Positions 10,968 to 23,239 of a stretch of 64,000 nt of DNA are shown one piece after another; positions within the stretch are counted from its first letter, which is position 1, and every line of letters starts with the position of its first letter. The notes beneath the pieces are model-generated. The model saw only the letters and a list, made by a program, of their open reading frames with translations, had not been told where the DNA came from and ran no database searches. The DNA lies in NCBI GenBank assembly GCA_964006375.1, contig OZ023265.1:159414118-159478117 (forward strand), in the 5' to 3' direction. The position numbers were made by a program, and so were the translations under genes. The stretch is from Tillus elongatus (Eukaryota > Arthropoda > Insecta > Coleoptera > Cleridae).

Positions 10968-11321
10968 GGTGGGTAAAGGAAATATGTAAGGACACTCTAA
11001 TGCCTCAATCTGCCTACTCCTTAGAGCGGTGGACAACGTGGGTTGGGTTGTTGTAGCTCGATTACGGGGCCTCAATCTGCCTGCTCCCCAAATCTCGCCG
11101 GAGATCGTCTGTGAGGTCTCAGTGTGTTCAACCCTAGATCACTCTGAGGCCTGCGGTTGAACACACTGAGACCTCACAGACGATCTCCGGCGAGATTTGG
11201 GGAGTAGGCAGATTGAGGCCCCGTAATCGAGCTACAAGAACCCAATCCACCTTTGTCCACCGCTCTAAGGACTAGGCAGATTGAGGCCTTAGAGTGTCCT
11301 TACATATTTCCTTTACCCACC
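10968..11321. repeat. 354-bp near-perfect inverted repeat (hairpin)
   Basis: The left arm 10968-11133 and right arm 11155-11321 are reverse complements with only a handful of mismatches, separated by a 21-bp loop (11134-11154). Each arm contains repeats of a motif around CTCAATCTGCCTACTCC, and a further partial repeat of the outer unit (TGCCTACTCCTTAGTGGTGG) lies just left of the arm. It encodes no protein. It lies between the (AC)n(CG)n array and a minus-strand LINE endonuclease fragment. Confidence 0.95.
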
Positions 11322-12262
11322 AGCTTGGATAATTTCGGTGACGTTTTGTGAGATATCAGAGGGGTCAGGATGAGAGAAGCAGACAGACGCCCATGGAAAT
11401 GAGGAAAAGTAGCCTCGCATTTGGTCACAGTTCGCGGAGTTGTAGTGCCAAACGATACGTGGGTGTGATGACTGTGTGGCCTCGGGTTGCATTGCTCAGG
11501 AAGCAGTGACCATGCCGTGGTCTGAGCGACCAAGGGGGGCGGTGATTTATATCTTATAGCAGTCAGGATTTGTAGTAGGAAGGAGATCAAAGGGATTTGA
11601 GCTGTGTTGGGATGCGAGGAAAGTAAGTAGGTTGCTGAACCTTATTGGCTAAAGAATTGGTGACTGCAAAGGCCTCCGCTGCCCTTCCTTGTGGATGGGT
11701 TTTTGAAGATCCTAGCCATTCCTTATTATGGACATTGAAGTCACCAAGAATAGTGACCTCGGAGGAAGGATATTCAGAAATCAAATGGTCGGTTTTTTCA
11801 GAAAGGTAGTCAAAGAGCTGGACAAAGTTGTTGTCAGAAGGTGACCGGTAAATGCAACAGATGAATTTAGTTGCAGCCCTGAGAGAGAGTTTTATCCATA
11901 GTATGTCCTTTCTTCCAGCTTCTAAATTGGGGAGTCTGGTGCAGGGTAGATTGTTACGGACGTACGCGCACACGCCTTCATGCAATCTAAAGGAAGTAAA
12001 GAGCTCATACCCCGGGAAATTAAGGTGATTAGTGGCTGTTTTGGCACTGATTTGGGTTTCCGCGAGGAAGGGGAGTTGGGACCTATTAGCCTGGAGGAAA
12101 TGGTGGATGGAGTTCAGGTTAGAATTTAGGCCACATATATTCGAGAAGGATATGTTAAATCTTGATGCTGGCGCCCCCTGTACACCCCTCTCCCGGAGAT
12201 AAGAATGGAGGGGTATTTTACCACCGGAATCTTTTTTACAAGGAGGAGCCATCATCATTTTT
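11322..12262 (-). pseudogene. CR1/Jockey-like LINE endonuclease domain
   Basis: A minus-strand frame of 223 codons starts MMMAPP at 12258. It carries an AP-endonuclease domain: NISFSNICGLNSNLNSIHHF, FLAETQIS (catalytic Glu region), GVCAYVRNNLPCTRL, CCIYRSPSDNN and ILGDFNVHNKEWLGSS (catalytic GDFN). It stops at 11587 after QPTYFPRIPTQL. The domain then continues in other frames with a degenerate SDHGMV-type block down to 11322, where the hairpin begins. RT is absent. The wording of the conserved blocks matches the same LINE family as the RT fragments at 130 and 7640. This copy is the 5' part of ORF2. Confidence 0.8.
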
Positions 12263-12510
12263 GTTTATAAGGGAAACCGACTCATACACAAGAACCGGAA
12301 ACGTCCGTTGGGACTTCACCGGCCCCTTGATGTACGGGGGGTACCTCCTCGGGCTTAAAAAAAATCCTTTACTATCACGTAAAGGAAAAGGCCACTACCA
12401 CCTACCATATTGCAAGTATACTACACCAACTATTAAAGAGCTGACCAGGTCTAGAACCTGCTACGACAATATTTCATTAACAGGTGTAATTCTAACAGAA
12501 TGTACAATGA
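12263..12510. other. Short spacer between two LINE fragments
   Basis: It may include 5' sequence of the minus-strand LINE (upstream of its MMMAPP start), but nothing coding can be supported. Confidence 0.3.
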
Positions 12511-12634
12511 GATAGCAAATTCCGACAGAAACCTGACCCCGCTGAATTTGGGAGATAGAACTTACACTCCACTTCAACAAGAGGTGACCAGCGAACAAAA
12601 TATCGAAAGATGGAAACAAAAACCGAGGCATGGG

Positions 12635-12709
<75 letters not shown>

Positions 12710-13530
12710 ATCACGAACAATTATATTGATTTCGAAGCGACGCATGATGGTTGTTGATAGGAAATATCTTCTCTGAGGCTGAAGGATCGATGTTTGCTAT
12801 ACAAGATCGTGTGGTATACACAAGAAATTACATGAAGCATGTGGTCAAGAAGAACAGCATAGAAGACACATGGCGCATATACAATCAGGCCGAGGAAACA
12901 ATTGAACATGTCATAAGCGGGTGTCAAGCATTGGGCGCAAATATGTACACCGAGAGACATAACAATGTGGCAAAGATCATCCATCAACACCTAGCACACT
13001 CTACGGAGCCCCAGAATACAGAAATACTATACTTTCAATACATCCCCCTAATGTAGTGCAAACAGAAACACAACCTCTATACTGGGACAGAACAGTATTA
13101 ACGGATCACTATATGCGTCACAATAGACCAGCCATCTTGTACTGGGACAAATTGAAGAAATATGTGACCATAATTGACATAGATGTACCACATGTGAAAA
13201 ACGTAGAGAGTGCAAGGAGGGAAAAAATCGCCAAATACTATATGGGACGTCAAGACGGTGTACATCGTACCAATTATCATCGGTGTAACGGGAGAACTGC
13301 CTCTCTAGATTCATGCTCCCCTGGAGGACCTGAAGATACTACCCAAGGACCAGTACTAAGGGGTGATAACGTGGTGACAACTCACTCGCGTAGCTTAGTA
13401 GCTAGCCACTGGTGCAATTGCCCGACGAGGACGGTGAGAGGGCAAGTGATTTCGGCCCCTCCCTCGGTCGGCGTCGTATCCGGTGCGCCGTGCCATGTGT
13501 CAATTAAAACAAACAATCACAGTCAGTAGA
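12511..13530 (+). pseudogene. C-terminal region of an R2-type (REL endonuclease) LINE, split by a TA array
   Basis: Read on the plus strand: a segment ending ERWKQKPRHGKY, then a pure (TA)n array (12637-12705), then EAEGSMFAIQDRVVYTRNY, a Cys/His block TIEHVISGCQALGANM..RHNNVAKIIHQHL, and after one stop YWDRTVLTDHYMRHNRPA plus VTIIDIDVP. The order of a CCHC-like motif followed by RPD..(D) recalls the restriction-like endonuclease end of R2/R4-type LINEs. Here the usual RPD reads RPA, so a catalytic Asp appears lost. It ends near CAATTAAAACAAACAATCAC. The family assignment is an inference from motif order. Confidence 0.55.
12637..12705. repeat. (TA)n array inside LINE coding remnant
   Basis: About 34 TA units interrupt the LINE frame directly, with no HINE head or body on either side. 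Confidence 0.95.
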
Positions 13531-13835
13531 TATGGAAAATTCGGATCTTTCAAAGAGTCGGATCACCGGCTCCGGATCTTTTAGAAGATATGGATCCTTG
13601 AAGCGATTCTTGAAACTCAGTTAATCTGTCTCACGTGACTGTGACTTATGCATACTGTATTCAGTAAGATCGACCAAAACAAAAGAGGTGATCAAGAGCG
13701 AAAAGCTATGATACGGATTGAACTATATATCCACGATTATATGAATGTTTAAAAAAAAGATTGTCTGAACGGGTTTGATTCATGGTGAAAACTAAATCCT
13801 ACAGTGTCAACACGAGAATTCTGAGAACCATCTCT
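13531..13835. other. Spacer, no gene recognised
   Basis: Contains short GGATCYTT repeats (TCGGATCTTTCAAAG, GGATCTTTTAGAAG, GGATCCTTGAAGC) but no gene. Confidence 0.35.
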
Positions 13836-15222
<1,387 letters not shown>

Positions 15223-15317
15223 ATAAACGGAAAATCTTGGAAAATTGATTTAGGCCGCAAAAAACTATCGACCATGAACATCAAATGGTTTTAGACCAAG
15301 AAAAAAGAAGTGGCGTG

Positions 15318-17146
15318 ACATTTTGAGTCGCCTTTTAGATGTTATTCTTCTCCTGGTACGTCAAAATCTTCCTCTTAGAGACCATAGTGAGGGAGTTTCT
15401 TCAGACAATAGAGGCAATTTTTTAGAAATAGTTAATCTATTGTCGAAATATAACCCAGTGCTAAAAGAACACGCTAAGAATTGAACATGCTGTCACCTGT
15501 ACAAAAAGGAAACAGGTAGATTCATATTTATCCAAAGACATTCAAAATTAGTTCATCGGCCGTTTGGGGAAAGAGGTGAAAAATAACATTTTGGACGACA
15601 TAAGAAAAGCAAAATATTTCGCAATTCTTTTCGATAGCACTCCAGACACATCACATGTTGATCAGATGAGTTATGTAATCAGATATGTTCATATTGAAGG
15701 CGATTAAGTTGAAGTAAAGGAATCATTTCTAGGTTTCTTCCCAATAGCTGGAAACACTGCAGTCAAACTTTCTAAAAATATCCTTACGCAGCTGGAGAGT
15801 GATAACTTGGACATACATCTATGTCGGGCTCAAGGGTATGATAACGCTGCAACGGTGGCAGGAGCTCATGGTGGTGTACAAGCAAAAATCAAAGAACACA
15901 ATCCTTAAGCGTTGTTTATGCCTTGTGCTAATCATTCACTAAATATATGTGGAGTGCACTCTTTTCTGGAGTGTTACTTCAAGTGTAATTTTTTTTGGAA
16001 CAGCAGAAAGAGTTTACACGTTCTTTTTGTCATCCACACATCGATGGGAAATTCCAATCAAAAAGGTGTATTGGTCAAAAGACTAGTAGATACTAGATGC
16101 AGTGCTCATCAGGGCGCTGTTAAACCACTAAAGAACAATTTTGAGAAACTTGTATCAACACTCGAAGACATGTGTTATCCCAGCAGCAGCAGAGAAAATG
16201 CCGATACAAGAGAAGCAGCATCCACACTTTTACCAGCTTTATGTGACTTCAGTTTTTTTATGCTACCTTTCTTTTTGGTGTGAAGTCCTAGAAGAAGTTA
16301 ACCAGACACAAAAGTATATACAAACATCTGGGCTATCGCTGGAAAAGTGTGTCATAAAAATCAAAGCTCTGAAAAATTTTCTTCGAAACCAACCTATCCA
16401 AATAGTGGAAAGAGCTATTTCCTACGCAACTGAACAATGTGAGGACTTGGATATTTCGATTGAAAGAAGAGGAAGGAGGAGATTTCGAAAACGTATGCTA
16501 GGAGAAATAACCCAAGACGCTGGACTAACATTGCCATAAGAGCTACAGAGAGCTATGTCTTGATAGAATTTACGGAAAACTAGACCATCGTTACAAGGCA
16601 ATTGATAACATGCTCATAACATTTGGTGTTGTTTAGCCTAAAACTCTGTTTACGTCAACAGAACAACAACTTCGTGGTATAGTTCCAAATATGACAAAAA
16701 CTTACGGCGAATTTTCTGCAGGGGGCATTATTTTGGAGATTTTACGACTGAGGCGCCACTTGGAAGCCGCCAGCATTTCTTTTCAAGAAGCGGTCCAATG
16801 GAGTACCTTGGAGCTTCTGAAATTCATTGTACAATGGGACTATTCAGAGTCTGTTCCGAGTCTAGCGCTGTGTCTAAAATTTTTTTACCATTTGTAATCG
16901 GTGGCTTCTTGTGAAAGAAGTTTCTCAAAATTAAAATTGATAAATCTTACAATGAGCCAAGCGCGACTTACCAATCTTTCCATATTGTCCACTGAAAAGG
17001 ACAGAACAGTAAGTTTTGATAATGTGATCGAATATTTTAGCAAAATAAAGTCACGTAAGCACGTTTCTTATTTGATTTGTGGTTTTATTTTGGGGGTGCT
17101 CAATAGAAAACCGCCCCGGGTGCCAACCTATGCTACGCCGCCACTG
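15318..17146 (+). pseudogene. hAT transposase pseudogene (ZMYM-type) with intact 3' terminus
   Basis: Frames together read DILSRLLDVILLLVRQNLPL, NRGNFLEIVNLLSKYNPVLKE, ILFDSTPDTSHVDQMSYVIR, GYDNAATVAGAHGGVQAKI, FMPCANHSLNICGVHSF, VDTRCSAHQGAVKPL and, near 16901-17060, the hAT dimerisation block CERSFSKLKLI..RLTNLSILS. This is a hAT transposase of the kind related to vertebrate ZMYM proteins. Many stops and frameshifts are present. Downstream, the inverted terminal sequence (minus-strand reading CAGTGGCGGCGTAGC) ends at 17146. No matching left terminus is visible, and a HINE 3' end abuts near 15222, so the 5' part is lost. Confidence 0.8.
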
Positions 17147-17399
17147 CCAAGGACAGAATATTTTTCCTGCAAAAGAGTGTGATTTTACAGTGCAATAGCT
17201 AGGAACAAAGTAACAGAAAAGTGCACGTAGATAGAAAATATTCTGCATGTGAAACCAAACCACACTCCATACCATGAGATATAAAACGGTTACCTTTACT
17301 TGCTGGCTGCTTTGTCACAAGCCGTAGTATGACCAGCAAACCTGAAAAAGTGCTCCAACCGATAAGAATAAGAATAATAATAACAATAATAAAAGAAGA

Positions 17400-17545
17400 T
17401 ACAATAAACAGGCTGAAGGAAAATCCAGCAGGAATTAAGCAAATGGACAACAGTTCCATTGCGTAAGATACGCAGATGACATCGCCTTCATAGGAGAAAT
17501 GGAAGAAGAATTGCAAAGGCTGCTGAGTGTGCTGCAGAGAGTCAT
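17400..17545 (+). pseudogene. Small RT fragment with YADD
   Basis: One frame reads VRYADDIAFIGEMEEELQRL LSVLQRV, the motif C block of a LINE reverse transcriptase (RTE/CR1-like wording). Nothing upstream or downstream extends it convincingly. Only about 50 codons survive. Confidence 0.55.
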
Positions 17546-18219
17546 AGTTGCGGCGACATCGCCTTTAGATGATGACGATAAGTACTCAATAGCTAACTAA
17601 AGAAATGTCATAAATATGATTTAATTTATTTGATAAAGAATCACTGTGAATTGCCAAATGACTCATAAACATATGTGTCTGTTATAAGAATAACCCCAAA
17701 AGAAAACCACGACTCGGTGCTGTGGGTGCCCAAGGCAAGGCTGCTCTATTGCCAGAGTGCCTGAATGCCCGTGTGTTGCACTCTGTATATATATCGGCTG
17801 GAATGATCGAACGTTATAAGAAAGTTTACGTGACGGCTCGCGACCCACGATCCGTCCAAGGTGTTCTCTATCTCCTTGCTTCCATTTATGGAAGTCCACA
17901 CAACGTCCAACCTCACCATCTGTTGTTATCTCTCTTTTCCTCAACGGTTTCACCTTGCTCCTTCAAACATTCGGCCAGACGTGATCGCTCTGTATAGTAC
18001 AAATATAAAAGTAAATAACGATTACTAATGTCACTAATATTCAGTATAATTTAATGTCGTATCTTATATACATAAGAATAGTGTTTCGTTTATTAAAATA
18101 TGCATCACATATCACGCATCATACACAAAAAATGATGAACTTTGTCTTGAAGAAATATTGTTATCAGTCAATAGAAATAAAATTCGTAGAGGGTAATAAT
18201 GCATGTCTAACAATAATAT
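17546..18219. other. Spacer, no gene recognised
   Basis: An open frame of ~91 codons at 17722-17997 has no family features I recognise. I make no functional call. Confidence 0.35.
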
Positions 18220-18660
18220 TTATACATTGAAAGAACGGGAAAAGGCAATAGGTCGTATTGGAAAAGGGTGTCCAAATTTCTGACCAAATTATTAAAGTGA
18301 AGGAGTTAAAATGAAAGGAAAAGAACGAGTGTTGACAGATCGTGATTGCGATGAAAATCTACATCGCCTGCTATCATGATGTTGATAATATAATTTTCTA
18401 CCATAAATGTTATGGTTTGCTGAATTCTAGAAACTGTTTGCAGACTTACCAAAAACCGAGTTTTCTTTTTCTTCAAGGCTCGGTATACTAAAAAAATATT
18501 ATTGCAAAAGAAGATTATTTTGAAAAAAAAAGTGCACCTTGTTTCACTGTCATGTTTGTAGTTTTCTTATAACTGTTTATTTACATAAACCAGCGCTTTT
18601 AATGAAGAAGTTCATGGAAAAGATACAGAAGAAAACAAGCACTCGTGAAGCCCGATAATA
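18220..18660 (+). pseudogene. Possible Tc1-like transposase remnant
   Basis: Weak, discontinuous similarity to the N-terminal half of Tc1 transposases: LKEREKAIGRIGKG, KGKERVLTDRDCDENLHRLL and a later TVCRLTKN..KKILLQKK stretch. There is no catalytic region and no TIR. This is a tentative reading. Confidence 0.25.
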
Positions 18661-18694
18661 AGTATCTACATCTGTATTTACTAAGGGCAACAAT

Positions 18695-20216
18695 GGCGTT
18701 CCAATGACCAGGGAGGTAAAATATCTTGGGGTCGTATTGGACTCTAAGCTAACCTGGAATGGTCACATTGGAAAAATACTGCGTAAGGCAGTCATGACCT
18801 TAGCCGTCACTAGGCGGCTATATGGAAAAACGTGGGGACTAAGACCTAGTATGGCCCACTGGCTGTACACAAGGGTGGTCAGACCATCGTTAACATATGC
18901 GGCACTGGTCTGGTGGCCTAAGGTGACACAATCCAGTGCCAAACAAAAACTAGGCAAGATCCAAAGGATGGCTTGCCTAGGCATCACAGGGGCCATGTCT
19001 TCAACCCCAACAGCCGCCATGGGGGTGTTGCTGGATCTACCCCCCCTACACTTAGCTATTATGGGGGAGGCCAGGCTAGGACTATACAGACTAGCCTGCA
19101 ATGGTAGACTGAAGATCAACCCAGGCTTCAGGGGCCACTGCAAAATTCAGAAGATCGTGAAGGAGCCCATGCTTGAAATGAGGTCAGACTCCGAGAGCCC
19201 GCGAATGTGCAGGGAAAACAACTTTACAGTGGAAATCCCCGACCGCGAGGCATGGCGGGAGGAGACGCCGGGCATACCACGGGACGCGCTCGTCTGGTTC
19301 ACGGACGGATCCGGCGGGGAGCGTGAGACGGGGGCAGGTGTTTACTCGGAAGGACCGAGGGTAAGTCATAGTATTTCCCTCGGAGCCCATGCAACAGTGT
19401 TTCAGGCCGAGATGTACGCCATCCTTCACTGTGTGCGGGAGAACAAGAGGAGGGGCTACACCAACAAGCGGATTCTTATAGCCACAGACAGCCAGGCAGC
19501 CCTTAAGGCACTAAGTAGCCCACGGGTAAATTCTTGGCTGGTGAATGAGTGCCGAGACGAGACGAGTGACCTGGCTGGGCAGAATGAGGTGACCCTCATC
19601 TGGGTGCCGGGTCACTCGGGGGTCAAAGGCAATGAAGAAGCTGACACTCTCGCGAAGAGAGGGTCAGCAGAACCATTTATGGGACTAGAACCGGCTCTGG
19701 ACGTGTCAAAGAGCACTGCCAGGGGAGCCATTAAGTCCTGGGTCAGAAACCAACACAAGGTGTACTGGGCGGACTGTCCAGGGCTCAGACATGGGAAGTC
19801 AATAACTGACGGACCCAGTTCAAAGAGAGCTGTGGAGCTGCTAAATCTTAGCAGAGGACAGCTCAGAAACACAACAGGTCTCTTGACGAGACACATGGCC
19901 GTCAAGAAACACCTGCATAAAATGGGGCGGTTCGAAGGGGACATCGCATGCAGACTCTGCGGCGAGGGGGAGGAATCAGCCCAGCACATCTTGTGCGAGT
20001 GTAAAGCTTTGGACCGCAAAAGACAACTGATCTACGGCCAGTCTAAACCGAAGACAGAGCAATATAAAACTTCACCCTACCAATCCCTGTGCACACTAGT
20101 TCAAGGCACAGTGATTTTGGAATGGGTGGTGTAAGACTAAAGGTATCCACAATCAACCAAATGTTGCAGTGCTATCGGGGCTGCAAGGCCGCGGACGAGC
20201 CCTGAGAGAACAAAAA
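18695..20216 (+). mobile_element. 5'-truncated Loa-like LINE with 12-bp TSD
   Basis: Homology to the 27.7-31.3 kb LINE starts abruptly at GCGTTCCAATGACC (about 18696) and ends in GAGAACAAAAAAA. It is flanked by AAGGGCAACAAT at 18683-18694 and again at 20217-20228, a perfect 12-bp target duplication. This is a typical target-primed reverse-transcription product that stopped early. Confidence 0.9.
18704..20134 (+). CDS. Loa-like LINE ORF2 C-terminus: RT thumb, RNase H, CCHC
   Basis: Open for 476 codons without a stop, although it lacks the endonuclease and RT palm and so is non-functional alone. It starts inside the element (MTREVKYLGVVLDSKLTWNG, the RT thumb region). The RNase H domain spans about residues 195-320 and keeps all four acidic residues: D201 (FTDGS), E236 (QAEMYA), D262 (TDSQA) and D314 (NEEADTLAK). 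RNase H would remove the RNA strand of the RNA-DNA hybrid during retrotransposition. A C-terminal CCHC motif (CRLCGEGEESAQHILCEC) follows. The open frame and close similarity to the minus-strand copy at 27820-29634 indicate fairly recent activity of this family. Confidence 0.85.
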   Translation: MTREVKYLGVVLDSKLTWNGHIGKILRKAVMTLAVTRRLYGKTWGLRPSMAHWLYTRVVRPSLTYAALVWWPKVTQSSAKQKLGKIQRMACLGITGAMSSTPTAAMGVLLDLPPLHLAIMGEARLGLYRLACNGRLKINPGFRGHCKIQKIVKEPMLEMRSDSESPRMCRENNFTVEIPDREAWREETPGIPRDALVWFTDGSGGERETGAGVYSEGPRVSHSISLGAHATVFQAEMYAILHCVRENKRRGYTNKRILIATDSQAALKALSSPRVNSWLVNECRDETSDLAGQNEVTLIWVPGHSGVKGNEEADTLAKRGSAEPFMGLEPALDVSKSTARGAIKSWVRNQHKVYWADCPGLRHGKSITDGPSSKRAVELLNLSRGQLRNTTGLLTRHMAVKKHLHKMGRFEGDIACRLCGEGEESAQHILCECKALDRKRQLIYGQSKPKTEQYKTSPYQSLCTLVQGTVILEWVV

Positions 20217-20228
20217 AAGGGCAACAAT

Positions 20229-20636
20229 AATGAATGAAATTATAATCATTTAATCGTTGACAGGAGAGCGACGAAATTAGAGATTGTCATAAACTATACA
20301 AGAATCCTGTATATGTGCCTCAGACGTGCTTGAGAACTACACGTAGATTTCTAAAGTGCTAATATTAGTAAAATTGGTGGAAACAGCTATTAAATCCCGA
20401 CTCTTGCAGTTTCATTACATTTATTAATATAATATTCAACTAACAGATCTTAACACATAGAAGTTGATGGCGTGTGTGGTACAGGCCTCACAAATTGTAG
20501 TGCTGGGTACCATATGGATTAGTCCTGGGGCCCTTTGCATTCTTAATATATTATATATTAACAATATGCTGGTCGTTATTTCTGATGGTTGCATGTTTCC
20601 CAATGATGCCACTCTAATGGAAGCAATAAACTAGGC
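20229..20636. other. Spacer left of the hAT nest
   Basis: No gene recognised. It ends with the 8-bp sequence AACTAGGC (20629-20636) that is duplicated across the hAT element. Confidence 0.5.
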
Positions 20637-20886
20637 CAGTGCTTCCCAAATTCCTCGAAATCGCGGACCCTCAAAATTACACATTAGTACCGTGAGGACT
20701 TCCATGAACAGTTTCGTTTCAAAAATAAAAAATAAAACAACTTTTTTGCATTTTTTTAGTCAATTTTCTTAGAAAAAATTCACTAATGGGGAGATCCCGA
20801 CTTTTGAATTTTGAAAAAGTTTCTTCAAATGAGCGCGAACTAGGACCCCTAGAACCCATATCCGGGGTCAGCTTCAATTTTTATAT

Positions 20887-21018
<132 letters not shown>

Positions 21019-21179
21019 GAGGCTTGTTCAATTGAAACCCATCGTTGGTCAGGTCAGCCTTGGAAACAGTTGTAATCACTCAACTGACGTTTTGCAATGT
21101 TAGTTGTGTTTGTAAACATCACACTGGTCAGTTCCTATCATTTGTATTTGACAGCGATTTTAAGTATTGCGACTTTAAA

Positions 21180-22083
21180 ATGGCGTTTGTTGTTAACAAT
21201 CCGTCCAAATATAATCAGCGTGCAGTCATTCAATTTTTGTGTGCTGAAAGTTTGCAACAATTGAAAATTCATACGCGAATGTGTGTGTGTTTTGTTTCTT
21301 TAACGTCGGCCTATTTCCGCGACTATGGCCAATCACCGACGCCAGGGAGCAGTTTCACCTTACTATCCTGTAAATTTTGCCGGACCGCTGCCTTTCTGTA
21401 AGGAGGGTAGGGATCTTTAACGTGCCCAACATCGCATGGATACGGGACCGACGGCTTTACGCCCCCTCCGAAGGGCAGAACGTGCAGACATTCAACTTGC
21501 TCAAATACAATGCCAGAACCTCGATTGATCTTAATGTTACAGTTTGTACTGAAAAAGTGAAAGGAGTACGCCGGGATCGAACCCAGTACCCTTCGGTTCA
21601 GAGGCACACGTTCTTACCCCTGAACCACCGAGGTTCTCATACGTGAATGCAAGCAGTGTATGGAAACGCATGTTTTGCGTATCCAACTGTCAAGGAATGG
21701 TGTCGAAATTTTAAGAGTACAAGAGAGGAGACGAATGATAAGCCGCGACCAGGTGCATTGAGTACTGCATCAACAGACAGGAATGTGGTATGTATAGAAG
21801 GCCTGATTAGAGAAAATCGTCGAATGTCAATCAGAGACAGAGCAATTTCAGAAAATGTTGGTGTGAGTATAGGATCTCACAAACTGGGTTACAGCAAAAG
21901 GCGTTAAAAGATAATCGTTTTCAGTCGGACGAACAAGTACAAAATGCCCTAAAAGAATTCTTCGAGCAGCACCCACAAGAATTCTTTAAGCAGGGTATAC
22001 ATCGGTTGGTGAAACAATGGGATATGTGCCTTAATAAAAGTGGTAACTATTTGGAAATATATTTGCCAATAATTTTTTTCTGA
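21180..22083 (+). pseudogene. Mariner transposase, catalytic core deleted and SINE-interrupted
   Basis: N-terminus MAFVVNNPSKYNQRAVIQFL CAESLQQLKIHTRM (21180-21281) is cut by a SINE. The frame resumes with QAVYGNACFAYPTVKEWCRN F (from 21650), the helix-turn-helix region and RENRRMSIRDRAISENVGVS. Then a deletion joins straight to the C-terminus (DEQVQNALKEFFEQ, QGIHRLVKQWDMCLNKSGNY). The segment that would hold the D,D34D catalytic triad is missing, so the copy is non-autonomous independently of the SINE. Confidence 0.88.
21282..21636 (-). mobile_element. SINE-A copy (full length) inside mariner transposase
   Basis: On the minus strand: a tRNA-like head with A-box region TCGGTGGTTCAGGGGTAAGA and canonical B-box GGTTCGATCCC, then the SINE-A body (TTTGAGCAAGTTGAATGTC, GGCACGTTAAAGATCC), ending CCGACGTTAAAGAAAC and an A/C-rich tail. 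Flanked by TCATACGCGAATG (21269-21281) and TCATACGTGAATG (21637-21649), a 13-bp target duplication with one mismatch. The D-arm region resembles tRNA-Gly/Glu/Asp types. Confidence 0.88.
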
Positions 22084-22549
22084 ACCAAAGATGGGTTTCA
22101 ATTGAACAAGCCTCGTATATATATCACACCGATAAGTCAAAAAATAATGGTCTGATCTTGATAAAATTTGGTATGTACCTTCCTTTTGTAAGTGGCTTGG
22201 ATAAGTTCGTTAACCAGGAAAATCGAACCAGGTTTTCCGGAAAAATTTTGGGTTTTCTTTCGAAACAAATTTTTAGCTCAAAAAATATAAAGTTATGATA
22301 ACCAAATTTTGTACATAAGTTTACGATATTAAAATAAAACTATATACGAAAATTTATATTTGTATGTTACAAGAAAAAAGTTATAAAAAAATATTTGGTG
22401 CCAGATCATTTCTATGAAAATTCACTACCATAACGCACTTGCTGCGTCCAGACTTTTTAAATATGTAATACTAATTAATATGTTATCTTGAACACACTGG
22501 AAATTCGTATGCTGTTCTTAAAGAAAAAACGAGAATTTTTTAATAACAA

Positions 22550-22985
22550 AAAAGTTCGGTACGCAGCAAGTGCGTTATGATAGTGATTTTTTATTAAATG
22601 CTTCAAATTTGAATAGCTCAATTTTCTATAAACTTAGAAAGTCCAATTTTGGTATTTAGTAAGGTCTTTCCTAAGGCAACGTGCTCACCAAATTTCTTTA
22701 AAATAACTTTGTAATTTTCGGAGAAAAAATGTTTTTTATAAAAAAAATATATGAATCTCAATCTTTTATAAACTTAGAAAGTTGAATTTTGCTGCGTAGG
22801 AAGGTCTCTCCCAAGGCAACATATCCGTCAAATTTCATTAAAATTTTCTCGAAAGGAAACTCAAAATTTTCCCGGAAAACCATGTCAGATTTTCCTGGCT
22901 AACGAACTCATCCAAGCCATTAATAAAAGCAAGGTACTTGTCGAGTTTTATCAAAATAGGTTAATTATTTTTTTAGTTATCGGTT

Positions 22986-23059
<74 letters not shown>

Positions 23060-23185
23060 TGAAACTCACCCCGGATATGAATTCTGGGGGTCCTAGTTCG
23101 TGCTCATTTGAAAAAAAATTTGCAAAGTTTTACCATCGATAACTCTCTATTAGTGAATTCTTTTAAATAAAAATTCACTAAAAAT
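22550..23185 (-). repeat. TA-core HINE-like copy (subfamily C), minus strand
   Basis: On the plus strand it begins with the inverted terminal hairpin ACGCAGCAAGTGCGTTATGA. The body follows, with two similar blocks around CTTAGAAAGT..GGTATTTAGTAAGG, then the TA array (22988-23056) and the inverted head (CACCCCGGATATG, ATTAGTGAATTC..AAAAATTCACTA). Confidence 0.88.
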
Positions 23186-23239
23186 TTAAAAAATACAAGG
23201 CATACAATATAAAACTCATAAATTTTTATCAGTTTTAGA

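Noticed and set aside
17722..17997. 91-codon open frame as a host gene
   Set aside because: No domain, no splice or promoter context, and no features beyond a chance open frame.
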